DNA of 64,000 bases from Psychroserpens ponticola (GCF_023556315.2 NZ_CP116221.1:3300001-3364000), one strand, 5' to 3'; shown: positions 26,847 through 36,283, counted from the first letter of the stretch. The notes: generated from the sequence alone by a model not told the origin. Numbers and translations are program-made.

Positions 26847-27278
26847 ATGAAAACAAAAAAAATCATAATCAGCTTAACACTCACAGGCGTGCTGTACATT
26901 TTATTAGTGGGCTTTATTTCTACTACCAAGAGCAGTAATTACGAAGCTATTCAACAAAAAAAATGGGTGGCTCCTTCAAGTGCAGATAAGATTGTCAACC
27001 CTCTAAAAGGAGATGCAAAAGCAGCAGCTTCTGGCAAAAGACTTTACAAGGCAATGTGCTTTGTATGTCATGGTCCAAAAGGAAAAGGTGATGGTATGGC
27101 TGGTGCTGGATTAACGCCAAAACCATCAGACCTGACTAGTGAAGAATTTCAATCGCAAACTGATGGAGCTATTTTCTGGAAAATTGCAGAAGGAAGATCA
27201 CCTATGGCTTCTTACAAATCATCAATCCCAGAAAAAAAACGCTGGGAAATTATTAACTATATAAGAACACTTAAATAA
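26847..27278 (+). CDS. c-type cytochrome
   Basis: 143 residues. N-terminal hydrophobic anchor or signal (about 5-24), then one class I cytochrome c domain: haem motif CFVCH at 71-75 and likely axial Met in SPMASYKSS. Periplasmic electron carrier. Its stop codon overlaps the start of the next gene by one base, so translation is coupled with the outer-membrane protein. Confidence 0.88.
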   Translation: MKTKKIIISLTLTGVLYILLVGFISTTKSSNYEAIQQKKWVAPSSADKIVNPLKGDAKAAASGKRLYKAMCFVCHGPKGKGDGMAGAGLTPKPSDLTSEEFQSQTDGAIFWKIAEGRSPMASYKSSIPEKKRWEIINYIRTLK

Positions 27279-28465
27279 TGAAAAAGCTAATTATTTTATT
27301 ACTAATTGTTGGATTTGGTCATACATCATATGGGCAAACGTACAATGACTTTAAGACTGATAGCATTGAAGCATCTAAACCTTTCAAACCAAGTAAAACA
27401 CAGTTTATGATTAGAGGTTATGGTCATACTGGATTAAACACTCTCAGCAGTGAAGACAAAACGGAATCATCTTATGTAGGTTCTGCATTTGCTCCTATTT
27501 TCTTATTCAAACATTCTGACAAACTTATGTTTGAAGCAGAACTTGAGTTTGTGCTTGGAGGTAACGAATTAGAAGTAGGTTTGGAATATGCAGATGTTAT
27601 GTATATTCTAAATAAGAACATGACGGTTCGCGCTGGAAAATTTCTCCTTCCTTTTGGAACCTTTATGGAACGACTACATCCAGCTTGGATTAACAGATTA
27701 CCAACCAGACCTTTAGGTTTTGGTCATGATGGTATTGCGCCTTCATCAGGTATTGGTGTAGAACTTCGAGGTGCTTTTGATCTTGGAGGACCTTCTTTAA
27801 ACTATTCGGTTTATTCAACTAATGGTCCAAGACTAAAGGATGGTAGTGAAGAACCCGAAGAAGCAGGTATGCTTATGTTTCAAAATTTTGAAGACAACAA
27901 TAACAGTAAAGCATTTGGTGGACGTATTGGGTTATTACCTTTTGCAGATTCCTCAACTGAAATAGGATTTTCTGCATATTCTACTAATGGAGCTGGAGCA
28001 ACAGACACGACATATGAAAATGTTGGAGCGTTTTTATATGCAATTGATTTTGCTTTCGTAAAACAAATACCTGCCATTAAAGGATTTATTGATATAAAAG
28101 GACAATACAATAATTCTGATATTGATGATGCTACTTTTACAGAAACTCATGAAGATGGAGATGAAGAGGAATATACCTTCGACAATAAAAGTAATTCTTT
28201 TTATACTCAATTAAGCTATCGGCCAACAATGGCAAGTAGTGATTTTTTGAAAAAGTTAGAACTAGTTGGTAGGTATTCAAATCTCAATACACCTGAAGGT
28301 GCTGAATGGGAAGAACAATCTGACCAATATACCTTTGGCTTAAACTATTGGCTAACTTGGAGATCCGTGATAAAAGTTGCATACGAGACAACAGACAGCG
28401 TTGGCGGACATGATGGAGGTGGCACAACTAATGGCTTCTTTGTACACTGGGCTATTGGATTCTAA
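27278..28465 (+). CDS. Outer-membrane beta-barrel protein (porin-like)
   Basis: 395 residues with a signal peptide (about 1-19, GHTSYGQ). The rest has alternating strands with Gly/aromatic girdles, an NKNMTVRAGKFLLPFGTF segment typical of phosphate-selective-porin-like barrels, and ends FFVHWAIGF with a C-terminal aromatic. An acidic loop (HEDGDEEEY) could bind cations. Partner of the preceding cytochrome and following haem lipoprotein; could be a porin for metal ions or a scaffold for electron transfer. Substrate unknown. Confidence 0.72.
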   Translation: MKKLIILLLIVGFGHTSYGQTYNDFKTDSIEASKPFKPSKTQFMIRGYGHTGLNTLSSEDKTESSYVGSAFAPIFLFKHSDKLMFEAELEFVLGGNELEVGLEYADVMYILNKNMTVRAGKFLLPFGTFMERLHPAWINRLPTRPLGFGHDGIAPSSGIGVELRGAFDLGGPSLNYSVYSTNGPRLKDGSEEPEEAGMLMFQNFEDNNNSKAFGGRIGLLPFADSSTEIGFSAYSTNGAGATDTTYENVGAFLYAIDFAFVKQIPAIKGFIDIKGQYNNSDIDDATFTETHEDGDEEEYTFDNKSNSFYTQLSYRPTMASSDFLKKLELVGRYSNLNTPEGAEWEEQSDQYTFGLNYWLTWRSVIKVAYETTDSVGGHDGGGTTNGFFVHWAIGF

Positions 28466-28487
28466 TAAATATATAAACACACAAATT

Positions 28488-28790
28488 ATGAAAACAATAA
28501 ATAAAATAGTTATAACCTGCATAATGCTACTTATAACAGGGGGAATAATTAGCTGTTCTTCTACAAAGGATAAATATACAGATGTTACGGATATTGAAGA
28601 TGAATTTAAAATTGAAAAATCTGGCGCACAATTGTGGGGAGAAGCTTGTAACAGGTGTCATTTAGCACCATCTCCAGCAGATTATAATGATACAGATTGG
28701 AATACTATTAGCTTACATATGAGAGTTCGAGCTAATTTAACAGAAAAGGAAATTACTAAAATTGAAACTTTCTTAAAATCTGCCAATTAA
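28488..28790 (+). CDS. Small c-type haem lipoprotein
   Basis: 100 residues. The start at 28488 is chosen over an upstream in-frame ATG (28377) because it yields a proper lipoprotein signal with Cys 23 (GGIISCSST) and does not run into the barrel gene. One haem motif CNRCH at 54-58. Short for a cytochrome, with no obvious Met axial ligand apart from HMRVRAN. Probably periplasmic, outer- or inner-membrane anchored, and acts with the cytochrome two genes upstream. Confidence 0.82.
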   Translation: MKTINKIVITCIMLLITGGIISCSSTKDKYTDVTDIEDEFKIEKSGAQLWGEACNRCHLAPSPADYNDTDWNTISLHMRVRANLTEKEITKIETFLKSAN

Positions 28791-28802
28791 TAGCTGATTA
28801 CG

Positions 28803-28842
28803 CATTCCCTTACCGATAGTTTAAAATGGGTTTTTGGGAATG
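28803..28842 (+). repeat. Hairpin between haem lipoprotein and Met-rich lipoprotein genes
   Basis: CATTCCC (28803-28809) pairs with GGGAATG (28836-28842), 26-base loop. No T run follows, so a weak attenuator or processing site at most. It sits in the 95-base gap before the long operon. Confidence 0.3.
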
Positions 28843-28885
28843 TGATTATTAATTACAAATGAATGTTTAACTAAAAACAAATATT

Positions 28886-29395
28886 ATGAGAAAACTAGTA
28901 ATTATTCTATCTGCAATTGGGCTTTTAAGCTTAAACAGTTGCAATCAAGAAACAGACGTAAAAGCAATGCTTCAAAATTCTGAAACAAGGAGTGAAATCA
29001 TTAAAAACATTGCAGAAAACCACGATTTCTTGACAGAATTTATGGAGAATATGCAAGGAAACAATCACGCAATGCAAATGATGCAGGGCAATAAAAAAAT
29101 GATGGGTAATATGATGAAAGGCGAAGGCATGCAAATGATGATGAAAGATAGCATCATGATGAAACAAATGATGGGCAACAAACCAATGATGCACTCAATA
29201 ATGCAAGGAATAATGAAGGACGGCAATATGATGGGTAACATGATGAAGATGATGCACAAAAAAGGAATGATGAGCGAGGACTGTATGGAATCCTGTTCCA
29301 AGATGATGAACGAAAAAGGCATGAATATGAATAAAATGGATATGATGAATAAAACAGATGGAACGACCGAAGAAGACCCTACTGAGCATCACTAA
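28886..29395 (+). CDS. Met-rich lipoprotein, probable copper binder
   Basis: 169 residues. Lipobox Cys 19 (LSLNSCNQ). From about residue 50 to 155 nearly every third residue is Met, in units such as MMQGNKKMMGNMM and MKMMHKKGMM; no other recognised domain. Met-rich arrays bind Cu(I)/Ag(I) by thioethers in the oxidising periplasm. First gene of the 19-kb co-directional series. The repeated ATG codons create spurious antisense frames. Confidence 0.8.
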   Translation: MRKLVIILSAIGLLSLNSCNQETDVKAMLQNSETRSEIIKNIAENHDFLTEFMENMQGNNHAMQMMQGNKKMMGNMMKGEGMQMMMKDSIMMKQMMGNKPMMHSIMQGIMKDGNMMGNMMKMMHKKGMMSEDCMESCSKMMNEKGMNMNKMDMMNKTDGTTEEDPTEHH

Positions 29396-29422
29396 TTTTT
29401 TAATAATTAAATAATATAAACA

Positions 29423-29689
29423 ATGAAAAATCACTGGATATGGATGGTTATCGGTTGTGGGATTCCACTTCTATTCATCTTTTTTGCCCCCTCATTTGGG
29501 ATAGGAAGCGGCTCTTCCCTCTTTACTTTTATAATAATAATGTTTGGTATTCACTTATTTATGCCTCATGGTTCACATGGGCATGGCGGACATAAACACG
29601 AAAGTCAAAATCATAAGAGTCACGACCAAAACCAAATAGAATCAACAGAGAAGCCTATTGTAAAACACAAAGGACATCAACATCATTAA
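29423..29689 (+). CDS. Small membrane protein with His-rich tail (DUF2933-like)
   Basis: 88 residues. Two membrane helices (about 5-22 and 30-46) followed by a His-rich tail (HGSHGHGGHKHESQNHKSHD ... KGHQHH). Resembles DUF2933-type proteins of copper/silver clusters. The tail could bind several metal ions. Cotranscribed with the Met-rich lipoprotein and the HMA protein. Confidence 0.7.
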   Translation: MKNHWIWMVIGCGIPLLFIFFAPSFGIGSGSSLFTFIIIMFGIHLFMPHGSHGHGGHKHESQNHKSHDQNQIESTEKPIVKHKGHQHH

Positions 29690-29701
29690 AAGCTAAACAC
29701 A

Positions 29702-29920
29702 ATGAAACAAAAATTTCAAATAGACGGAATCAGTTGTGGTGGATGTGTCGCAAGAGTCAAAAAGACCCTTGAAGAACATCCAAATATTGAAAAAGCACAA
29801 ATTTTTTTAGCGCCAAAAGGTGCTACAATCATAACAATGACAGAAAACCTGACAGTCGATGAATTACAAAAACAACTCGATAAACTTAACGGGTTTACTA
29901 TAACAGAACTAAAACAATAA
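29702..29920 (+). CDS. HMA-domain metallochaperone, second copy
   Basis: 72 residues, a single HMA domain with GISCGGC at 9-15. Related to copZ at 2016-2228 but not close. Probably a cytosolic Cu(I)/Ag(I) or other soft-metal carrier for one of the P-type pumps. Gap of 12 bases upstream, 19 downstream. Confidence 0.82.
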   Translation: MKQKFQIDGISCGGCVARVKKTLEEHPNIEKAQIFLAPKGATIITMTENLTVDELQKQLDKLNGFTITELKQ

Positions 29921-29939
29921 CAATTAAAACCCAAAAAAT

Positions 29940-30158
29940 ATGCATTTATACGACGGACATTTTGGAGGTATGCACCTTATCTGGTGGATTATATGGATCA
30001 TCCTTCTTGCTTGGATTTTCTTCATCCCAGCAGATATACCATATCAAAAAACAAAAAAACAAAACCCATTGGATTTACTAAAAAATCGCTTTGCAAAAGG
30101 TGAAATATCCAAAGAAGAATTTGAAGAGTCAAAAAAGATTTTAAAATCAGACAACTAA
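29940..30158 (+). CDS. SHOCT-domain small membrane protein
   Basis: 72 residues. His-containing start (HLYDGHFGGMHLIWW), one membrane helix (about 13-30) and a C-terminal SHOCT motif (DLLKNRFAKGEISKEEFEESKKIL). SHOCT domains are short oligomerisation pieces. Common in Bacteroidetes metal clusters; role unknown. Confidence 0.82.
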   Translation: MHLYDGHFGGMHLIWWIIWIILLAWIFFIPADIPYQKTKKQNPLDLLKNRFAKGEISKEEFEESKKILKSDN

Positions 30159-30174
30159 TTTAAAACATAAAATT

Positions 30175-30453
30175 ATGTATCGATTAAACGTAAAAAAATT
30201 TGGTTTTGCATTCGGTCTCACAGGAGCCTTGATTTATCTAGGCTGTATGATCGTAATGATTACAGCAGGTCAAGAAGGCAGTATTACCTTTTTTAATAGC
30301 CTCCTACATGGTTTAGACACTACCAATATAATTAGAATGGACGTTTCCTTATTGGAGGCAATCTTTGGTATTATTCAAACATTTATACTGTGGTGGCTAA
30401 TTGGTGCTTGCATTGGCGCATTTTATAATGCTCAACTAAAAGTTAACAAATAG
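30175..30453 (+). CDS. DUF5676 family membrane protein
   Basis: 92 residues with two membrane helices (about 9-30 and 62-85). The N-terminal FGFAFGLTGALIYLGCM and the second helix with WWLIGACIGAFYN fit DUF5676. Function unknown; members occur near metal transporters. Inner membrane. Confidence 0.78.
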   Translation: MYRLNVKKFGFAFGLTGALIYLGCMIVMITAGQEGSITFFNSLLHGLDTTNIIRMDVSLLEAIFGIIQTFILWWLIGACIGAFYNAQLKVNK

Positions 30454-30468
30454 AGAAACCTTATAAAT

Positions 30469-31173
30469 ATGATGGAATATGTCTGGTTTATATGGTCACT
30501 TATCATTATTGCTCTTTGGGCAGTTATTTATGTGTCAAAAAAAGGAGTTAGAAAAGAAATGCTCAAAATGAGCTTGATTACTATGCCTTTTGGTTTTACA
30601 GAACCCTTGTTTGTCCCAGAATATTGGTTCCCGCCATCACTTTTCAATTTGGCCGCAAAAACAAGCTTTGATATTGAAAGCCTTATTTTTTCATTTGCCA
30701 TTGGTGGCATTGGCATAGTACTTTACAATATTATTTTTAAAAGAGGCCTTGTCAACATACCACATAGCGAACGAAGTCATAACAAACATCGCCTGCATAT
30801 TTATATTCTTTTTACACCAGTTATCCTATTCATTCTTCTGTCGCTATTTACGTCACTTAACCACATTTATTGCAGCATTATAGCTTTGTTCATAGGTGGG
30901 TTAGTGACACTTTATTGTCGTCCAGATTTGAAAGGAAAGATTTGGGTTGGAGGAATATTGTTCACTGTATTGTACTTCATTTATTTCGGAAGTATCCTTC
31001 CATTCTATCCTCAATATGTGGAGTTATACTGGAACCTGGACAACCTGACCAAAATTCTAATACTAGGTGTTCCAATAGAAGAATTGCTCTTCGCATTCAC
31101 CTTTGGAATGTACTGGTCAGGATTGTACGAACATTTGTATTGGAGAAAACTAATTAAATCCGTTGAAATATGA
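30469..31173 (+). CDS. Lycopene cyclase domain membrane protein
   Basis: 234 residues with about six or seven membrane helices. TEPLFVPEYWFPPSLF and the C-terminal GVPIEELLFAFTFGMYWSGLYEHLYW block match the lycopene-cyclase domain (CarR/CrtY type), including the EE pair thought to be catalytic. No other carotenoid genes are near, so true cyclase activity is doubtful. Stop codon overlaps the next start by four bases. Confidence 0.75.
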   Translation: MMEYVWFIWSLIIIALWAVIYVSKKGVRKEMLKMSLITMPFGFTEPLFVPEYWFPPSLFNLAAKTSFDIESLIFSFAIGGIGIVLYNIIFKRGLVNIPHSERSHNKHRLHIYILFTPVILFILLSLFTSLNHIYCSIIALFIGGLVTLYCRPDLKGKIWVGGILFTVLYFIYFGSILPFYPQYVELYWNLDNLTKILILGVPIEELLFAFTFGMYWSGLYEHLYWRKLIKSVEI

Positions 31174-32564
31174 AAGACACCAAATCAGGACTAAAGACGG
31201 GCGATCTAGCTTGTAAAATTTCAGACACTATCTGTTTGCCAGATTCAAAATTGCCTCGTGTGGTTATCATCGGAGGAGGATTTGCAGGTTTAACGTTGGT
31301 AGAAAAACTGAAACACAAAGAGGTACAGGTGATACTCTTCGATAAAAATAACTTCCATCAATTTCAACCCTTACTATATCAAGTAGCAACAAGTGCTTTA
31401 GAACCTGATAGCATTGTTTTTCCTTTCAGAAAACAAATTAATGGATATAAAAATATAGTGTTCCGTTTAGCCGAAGTCGAAGAAATTCAAGCTTCATCAA
31501 ATACAGTTGTGACTAATAAAGGAAAAGTTCATTATGACTACCTCGTATTGGCAACAGGTACCACTACTAATTTTTTTGGTATGGATGCTGTTGAACAAAA
31601 CAGCTTGGGTATGAAAGATATTCGAGATTCCCTGAACATCCGTCATATGATGCTGCAAAATCTGGAACAGGCTGCCATCACCTGTGATGATGACGAACGC
31701 GATGCTCTCACAAATTTTGTAATTGTAGGTGGTGGTCCTGCTGGTGTAGAAATGGCAGGAGCTTTGGCTGAATTCTGTAAATACATCCTTCCAAAAGATT
31801 ATCCAGAATATCCTGCTTCAATAATGAACATTTATTTAGTAGAAGCATCAGGCGAGTTATTAGGTGCAATGTCTGATAAAGCTTCAGTCAAAACACTTAA
31901 ATATCTAGGAAATCTAGGAGTTGAAGTCTTGTTAAATGAGTCTGTAACTGATTATGACGGAAGGGAAGTCAGAACAAAAAGCGATAAATTAATACTAGCC
32001 AGAAATCTTATCTGGACAGCTGGCGTAAAAGGGCAATTTCCTAAAGGAATTGATGAAAAGTATCTGGTACGTGGCAACCGTTTAAAAACCGATTCCTATC
32101 TAAAAGTAGAAGGATATGAAAACATTTTTGCAATAGGTGATATAGCAGCTATAATTACAGAAGAGACACCAAAAGGTCATCCACAAGTGGCCCAAACAGC
32201 AATTCAACAAGGAAAATATTTGGGCAATTCAATACTGAATATCATAAATAACAAACCCATAAAATATTTCAAATATAAAGACAAAGGTTCATTGGCAACT
32301 GTAGGTAAACGCAAAGCCGTAGCAGATATAGGTACGTTCAAATTTGGTGGATACTTTGCTTGGCTATTATGGTCTATTGTGCATTTAATGTCAATAAGTG
32401 GCTTCAGAAATAGATTGATGGTTGGTTTTAATTGGGCGGTTAGCTATTTCACCTATGAAAAGAGCAACCGCCTAATTATTAGGAATTTCAAAAAACCTGC
32501 AACAACTTCTGAAGAAAGCAAAAAGTCAAATATCAAAACATTAGAAAAGAATACTGTTCAATAA
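31170..32564 (+). CDS. ndh: Type II NADH dehydrogenase-like FAD oxidoreductase
   Basis: 464 residues. FAD Rossmann motif GGGFAG at 35-40, NNFHQFQPLLYQVAT typical of NDH-2, second NAD(P) motif VGGGPAGVEMAGAL near 183-196, and NIFAIGDIAA near the C-terminal half. A C-terminal amphipathic helix region (HLMSISGFRNRLMVG) should attach it to the membrane. Oxidises NADH to quinone without proton pumping. The first ~30 residues are an extra, charged extension with two Cys. Confidence 0.87.
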   Translation: MKDTKSGLKTGDLACKISDTICLPDSKLPRVVIIGGGFAGLTLVEKLKHKEVQVILFDKNNFHQFQPLLYQVATSALEPDSIVFPFRKQINGYKNIVFRLAEVEEIQASSNTVVTNKGKVHYDYLVLATGTTTNFFGMDAVEQNSLGMKDIRDSLNIRHMMLQNLEQAAITCDDDERDALTNFVIVGGGPAGVEMAGALAEFCKYILPKDYPEYPASIMNIYLVEASGELLGAMSDKASVKTLKYLGNLGVEVLLNESVTDYDGREVRTKSDKLILARNLIWTAGVKGQFPKGIDEKYLVRGNRLKTDSYLKVEGYENIFAIGDIAAIITEETPKGHPQVAQTAIQQGKYLGNSILNIINNKPIKYFKYKDKGSLATVGKRKAVADIGTFKFGGYFAWLLWSIVHLMSISGFRNRLMVGFNWAVSYFTYEKSNRLIIRNFKKPATTSEESKKSNIKTLEKNTVQ

Positions 32565-33889
32565 TGCAAAAGATAAAAACATATAGTCCCATTCATACTT
32601 TGTTTAGCGCCACATCTAAAGGCCTAAACAATACGGGTATTTTGCTTCTCATTACTGTCATTATTGCAATGGCTTGGGCCAATTCCCCTTGGCAAGAAAT
32701 GTACCGTGGTTTAATGAAAACAGAAATTTCATTTGCTGTAGGCAGTTTTGAAATTACTGAACCCTTATTGCTCTGGATTAACGATGGATTGATGGCATTA
32801 TTCTTCCTTCAAGTAGGACTAGAACTAAAAAGAGAAATATTGGGTGGAAAACTATCAACTCTTCAAGATACTGTACTTCCAATTGGTGCTGCCATAGGTG
32901 GGATGGTTTTTCCTGCCCTTATTTACTTCCTCTTCAATACTACGGGAGAAGCCTCACAAGGTTGGGGTATTCCTATGGCGACCGATATTGCATTTTCAAT
33001 AGGAATATTGGCTCTTTTCGGAAAGCGTTTACCTGCAGCATTGCGAATTTTTCTAGTAACGCTTGCAATCGTTGATGACTTGGGCGGTGTTTTAGTAATA
33101 GCGCTTTTTTATACATCGGGCATTTCTACAATGAATTTGTTACACGCATTGCTTTTCTTCGGCGTATTGATTATTGGCAATTATGCCGGAATACGAAAAA
33201 CATGGTTTTACGCAATTATAGGGATAGGAGGCGTTTGGCTAGCTTTCTTTTTCTCTGGGGTTCATCCTACTATTGCTGGGATACTGACAGCTATTGCAAT
33301 TCCAGGACGTGTAAAAATTAAGGAAGATACTTTTCTAAAACGTTTAAGTACACTTCATTCTCGATTTCTGAAAATAAAACCTGTAAAGGGAGCACTCATT
33401 TCTAGCGAGCAGCTCGAAATACTGGAAGAAATTAAGTCAACAAGTTCAGAAGCTGAAACACCGCTTCAAAAGTTAGAAAAAGCATTAAATCCTATTGTCG
33501 GCTTTTTAGTGTTGCCCCTTTTTGCACTAGCAAACGCAGGGATTCATCTGCACGGTGAAGTTGGTCAGGTATTGCTCAATCCCATTAGTTTAGGGATAGG
33601 TGCTGGATTGATTTTAGGAAAGTCCATTGGAATCATCTCTATTTCAAGACTACTTGTGGCTTTAAAACTAGCCAAATTACCCGATGCTGTAAATTGGAAT
33701 CAACTTTACGGTGTCGCATTTCTAGGAGGAATAGGCTTTACAATGTCTCTTTTTATCAATGAATTGGCTTTCGCAAATGAAGAATTCATCTATACAGCAA
33801 AAGTCGGCATTCTGTTTTCTTCACTTATCGCAGGAATAATAGGTTCAATCATTTTAATTAAAAGTTCAAGAAAAATAAAAATCGCATAA
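32564..33889 (+). CDS. nhaA: NhaA-type Na+/H+ antiporter
   Basis: 441 residues, about 12 membrane helices. The ion site AIVDDLGGVLVIALFY carries the paired Asp residues of NhaA; PMATDIAFSIGILALFGKR and the LGGIGFTMSLFINELAF block are also family hallmarks. A ~45-residue cytosolic loop (RVKIKEDTFLKRL to KALNPIVG) is usual. Exports Na+ and controls pH. Overlaps the preceding stop codon by one base. Confidence 0.93.
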   Translation: MQKIKTYSPIHTLFSATSKGLNNTGILLLITVIIAMAWANSPWQEMYRGLMKTEISFAVGSFEITEPLLLWINDGLMALFFLQVGLELKREILGGKLSTLQDTVLPIGAAIGGMVFPALIYFLFNTTGEASQGWGIPMATDIAFSIGILALFGKRLPAALRIFLVTLAIVDDLGGVLVIALFYTSGISTMNLLHALLFFGVLIIGNYAGIRKTWFYAIIGIGGVWLAFFFSGVHPTIAGILTAIAIPGRVKIKEDTFLKRLSTLHSRFLKIKPVKGALISSEQLEILEEIKSTSSEAETPLQKLEKALNPIVGFLVLPLFALANAGIHLHGEVGQVLLNPISLGIGAGLILGKSIGIISISRLLVALKLAKLPDAVNWNQLYGVAFLGGIGFTMSLFINELAFANEEFIYTAKVGILFSSLIAGIIGSIILIKSSRKIKIA

Positions 33890-33891
33890 TA

Positions 33892-35247
33892 ATGAAGAGC
33901 ATCACAACAAAAAATAATAAGCTTTCCCTAATAGGTTCCATATCTCTTGGCACGGGTGTAATGATTGGTGCTGGCATATTTGTTCTTATGGGGCAAATCG
34001 CCGAATTGGTGGGCGATTTATTCCCAATTGCATTTATTGCGGGAGCAATCGTAGTAGGTTTTAGTTCATATTCCTACGTAAAGTTCTCAAACGCTTTTCC
34101 ATCGTCTGGAGGTGTTGTCAAATTTTTGAGCAAATCATACGGACCGGGAACGACAACTGGTGTCTTTTCTTTGTTGATGTATGTCTCAATGGTAGTTTCT
34201 GAAAGTTTGGTAGCGGGTACTTTTGGAGCTTATACGCTTCGGCTATTCCCTGAGAGCTTTGCTGGCTACGCATCCATTCTTGGCATTCTGCTGTTGGTTA
34301 CGGCCTATATCGTGAATATTCTAGGGAATAAAGTCATTGGTGCTACAGCAACCTTTACGGCAATCATCAAGGTTGTTGGTATTGCATTACTGGCCATAGC
34401 AGGTCTAATAGTTTCCGGATTTGCAGATATTACAGGAAACTATATCCCACAAAATACCGAAGCGTTACCACAGGGATTTGCCTTTGTAGCTGCATTGGCA
34501 TTGGCAATCCTTGCCTATAAAGGGTTCACTACAATTACAAATCAGGGTGGGGATATTAAAAACCCTCACAAGAACCTTGGGCGGTCTATTGTGTTTTCCA
34601 TTCTTATTTGCACGCTTATATATGTTGCATTAGCACTGGCTGTTGCAGGAGGCTTGAGTATCCCTGAAATAATTGAAGCAAAAGACTATGCCTTGGCTGC
34701 TGCTGCAAAACCCGTTTTTGGGGAATGGGGTTCTTGGATTACCATAGCAATAGCTATTATCGCAACCTTTTCAGGTGTTATCGCAAGTGTGTTTTCGGCA
34801 TCACGCTTGTTGGCTATGTTAAGTAATATGAAACAAGTACCGTCCTTAAAAAGGATGGGGGATTTTAAAAATCCCGCTCTCATATTCACGGTTTCACTGG
34901 CAATTTTACTTACTGTTTTATTTGATTTAACAAGGATTGCTTCTATAGGAGCCATCTTTTACCTCATTATGGATATTGCAATTCATTGGGGACTATTTCG
35001 TCACTTGAGAAAAGAAGTGGACTTTCTACCAATCATTCCATTAATAGCTATTGTAATGGATATTGCAGTGCTTACAGCATTTCTTTATATAAAATATCTG
35101 AACGACCCACTGGTGCTTATCGTAGCGGCAATAGGGATTATTCTAATTATTGTTGCGGAACGTGTTTTTATGATTTCGCATACAGACGATGACGGCAATA
35201 TGCCGATGGGAATGGAAACTACAAGTAACAAAAACAATAAAAAATAA
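33892..35247 (+). CDS. APC-family amino acid permease
   Basis: 451 residues with 12 predicted membrane helices. First helix SLGTGVMIGAGIFVLMGQIAE has the broken GxG substrate loop; FTTITNQGGDIKNPHKNLGR and the SRLLAMLSNMKQVP segment are typical of APC permeases. Imports an amino acid or exchanges it, possibly for pH control. Substrate not readable. Tail is hydrophilic with Met/Asn. Confidence 0.87.
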   Translation: MKSITTKNNKLSLIGSISLGTGVMIGAGIFVLMGQIAELVGDLFPIAFIAGAIVVGFSSYSYVKFSNAFPSSGGVVKFLSKSYGPGTTTGVFSLLMYVSMVVSESLVAGTFGAYTLRLFPESFAGYASILGILLLVTAYIVNILGNKVIGATATFTAIIKVVGIALLAIAGLIVSGFADITGNYIPQNTEALPQGFAFVAALALAILAYKGFTTITNQGGDIKNPHKNLGRSIVFSILICTLIYVALALAVAGGLSIPEIIEAKDYALAAAAKPVFGEWGSWITIAIAIIATFSGVIASVFSASRLLAMLSNMKQVPSLKRMGDFKNPALIFTVSLAILLTVLFDLTRIASIGAIFYLIMDIAIHWGLFRHLRKEVDFLPIIPLIAIVMDIAVLTAFLYIKYLNDPLVLIVAAIGIILIIVAERVFMISHTDDDGNMPMGMETTSNKNNKK

Positions 35248-35268
35248 TTAATAAAAAAAACAATTTAT

Positions 35269-36282
35269 ATGAAAAATATAGCAGTTATAGGATACGGAGT
35301 CATTGGCAAAAGAGTTGCTGATGCCATTAATTTACAAGATGATATGAGGCTTACGGGTGTGTGTGATATCATTAGCGATTGGCGCATTCAAAATGCCGTA
35401 AGAAAGGAATATGATATTTATGCTGCCACTTCGGAAGCTAGTAAAGAAATGAAAAATGCTGGCATTCCCGTAAAAGGAAGTATGCAAGACCTTTTGGAAA
35501 AAGTTGACCTGGTTGTGGACTGTACGCCCAAAAAGATTGCAGCACAAAACGTGACAATTTATAAGGAAAAAGGCATCAAATTTATAGTTCAGGGTGGCGA
35601 AAAACACGAAACTACAGGACATTCCTTTAGTGCAGAAAACAATTATAAATCAGCTTTAAATTTAGATGCTACACGGGTAGTTTCCTGTAATACCACTTCT
35701 ATCTTAAGAACATTGACCGCTCTAAAAAGAGCTGGTTTATTGGATTATGCCAGAGGAACACTTTTAAGAAGAGCTACAGATCCTTGGGAAAGCCATCTAG
35801 GCGGTATTATGAATACAATGGTTCCCGAAAGAGATATTCCGAGCCATCAAGGTCCTGACGCTAAAAGTGTCGATCCTGATTTGGATGTCATCACTGCCGC
35901 TGTAAAAGTGCCAGAAACCTTAAGTCATATGCATTACTGGAATGTAAAATTAAAGAAAAAAGCTAGCAAAGAAGAAGTGCTTGATGCCTTTAAAACATCT
36001 AGTCGTATAAAGCTAATTCAATATGATCAAGGCTTAGTTTCAAACAATACCATTAAGGAAATGTTCTTGGATATGGGAAGACCTTGGGGCGATATGTACG
36101 AAGTGGCGCTATGGGAAGATATGCTGAAAGTTGTTGGTGACGAACTTTTTTACGCTTACGTAGTAGATAACCAAGCTATTGTAATCCCTGAAACTATTGA
36201 TGCTATTAGAGCACTTACAGGAATTGAAAAAGACGCATCAAAGTCTATTTTGAAAACGAATAAAAGCCTTTCAATTACATAA
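35269..36282 (+). CDS. Archaeal-type (type II) glyceraldehyde-3-phosphate dehydrogenase
   Basis: 337 residues. N-terminal Rossmann GYGVIGKRVADAI, catalytic Cys 140 in VVSCNTTSIL, RRATDPWESHLGGIMNTMVP and the PSHQGPDAK block. This class is normal in archaea and rare in bacteria; the usual bacterial Gap has a different SCTTN motif. Interconverts glyceraldehyde-3-phosphate and 1,3-bisphosphoglycerate with NAD(P). Works with the aldolase and phosphofructokinase of the same cassette. Confidence 0.9.
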   Translation: MKNIAVIGYGVIGKRVADAINLQDDMRLTGVCDIISDWRIQNAVRKEYDIYAATSEASKEMKNAGIPVKGSMQDLLEKVDLVVDCTPKKIAAQNVTIYKEKGIKFIVQGGEKHETTGHSFSAENNYKSALNLDATRVVSCNTTSILRTLTALKRAGLLDYARGTLLRRATDPWESHLGGIMNTMVPERDIPSHQGPDAKSVDPDLDVITAAVKVPETLSHMHYWNVKLKKKASKEEVLDAFKTSSRIKLIQYDQGLVSNNTIKEMFLDMGRPWGDMYEVALWEDMLKVVGDELFYAYVVDNQAIVIPETIDAIRALTGIEKDASKSILKTNKSLSIT

Positions 36283-36283
36283 A

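Noticed and set aside
28377-28487. Extended N-terminus of the haem lipoprotein
   Set aside because: Would overlap the end of the barrel gene and bury the lipoprotein signal; start set to 28488.
28931-29434. Leftward frames over the Met-rich lipoprotein
   Set aside because: His-rich antisense of ATG repeats; artefact of composition.
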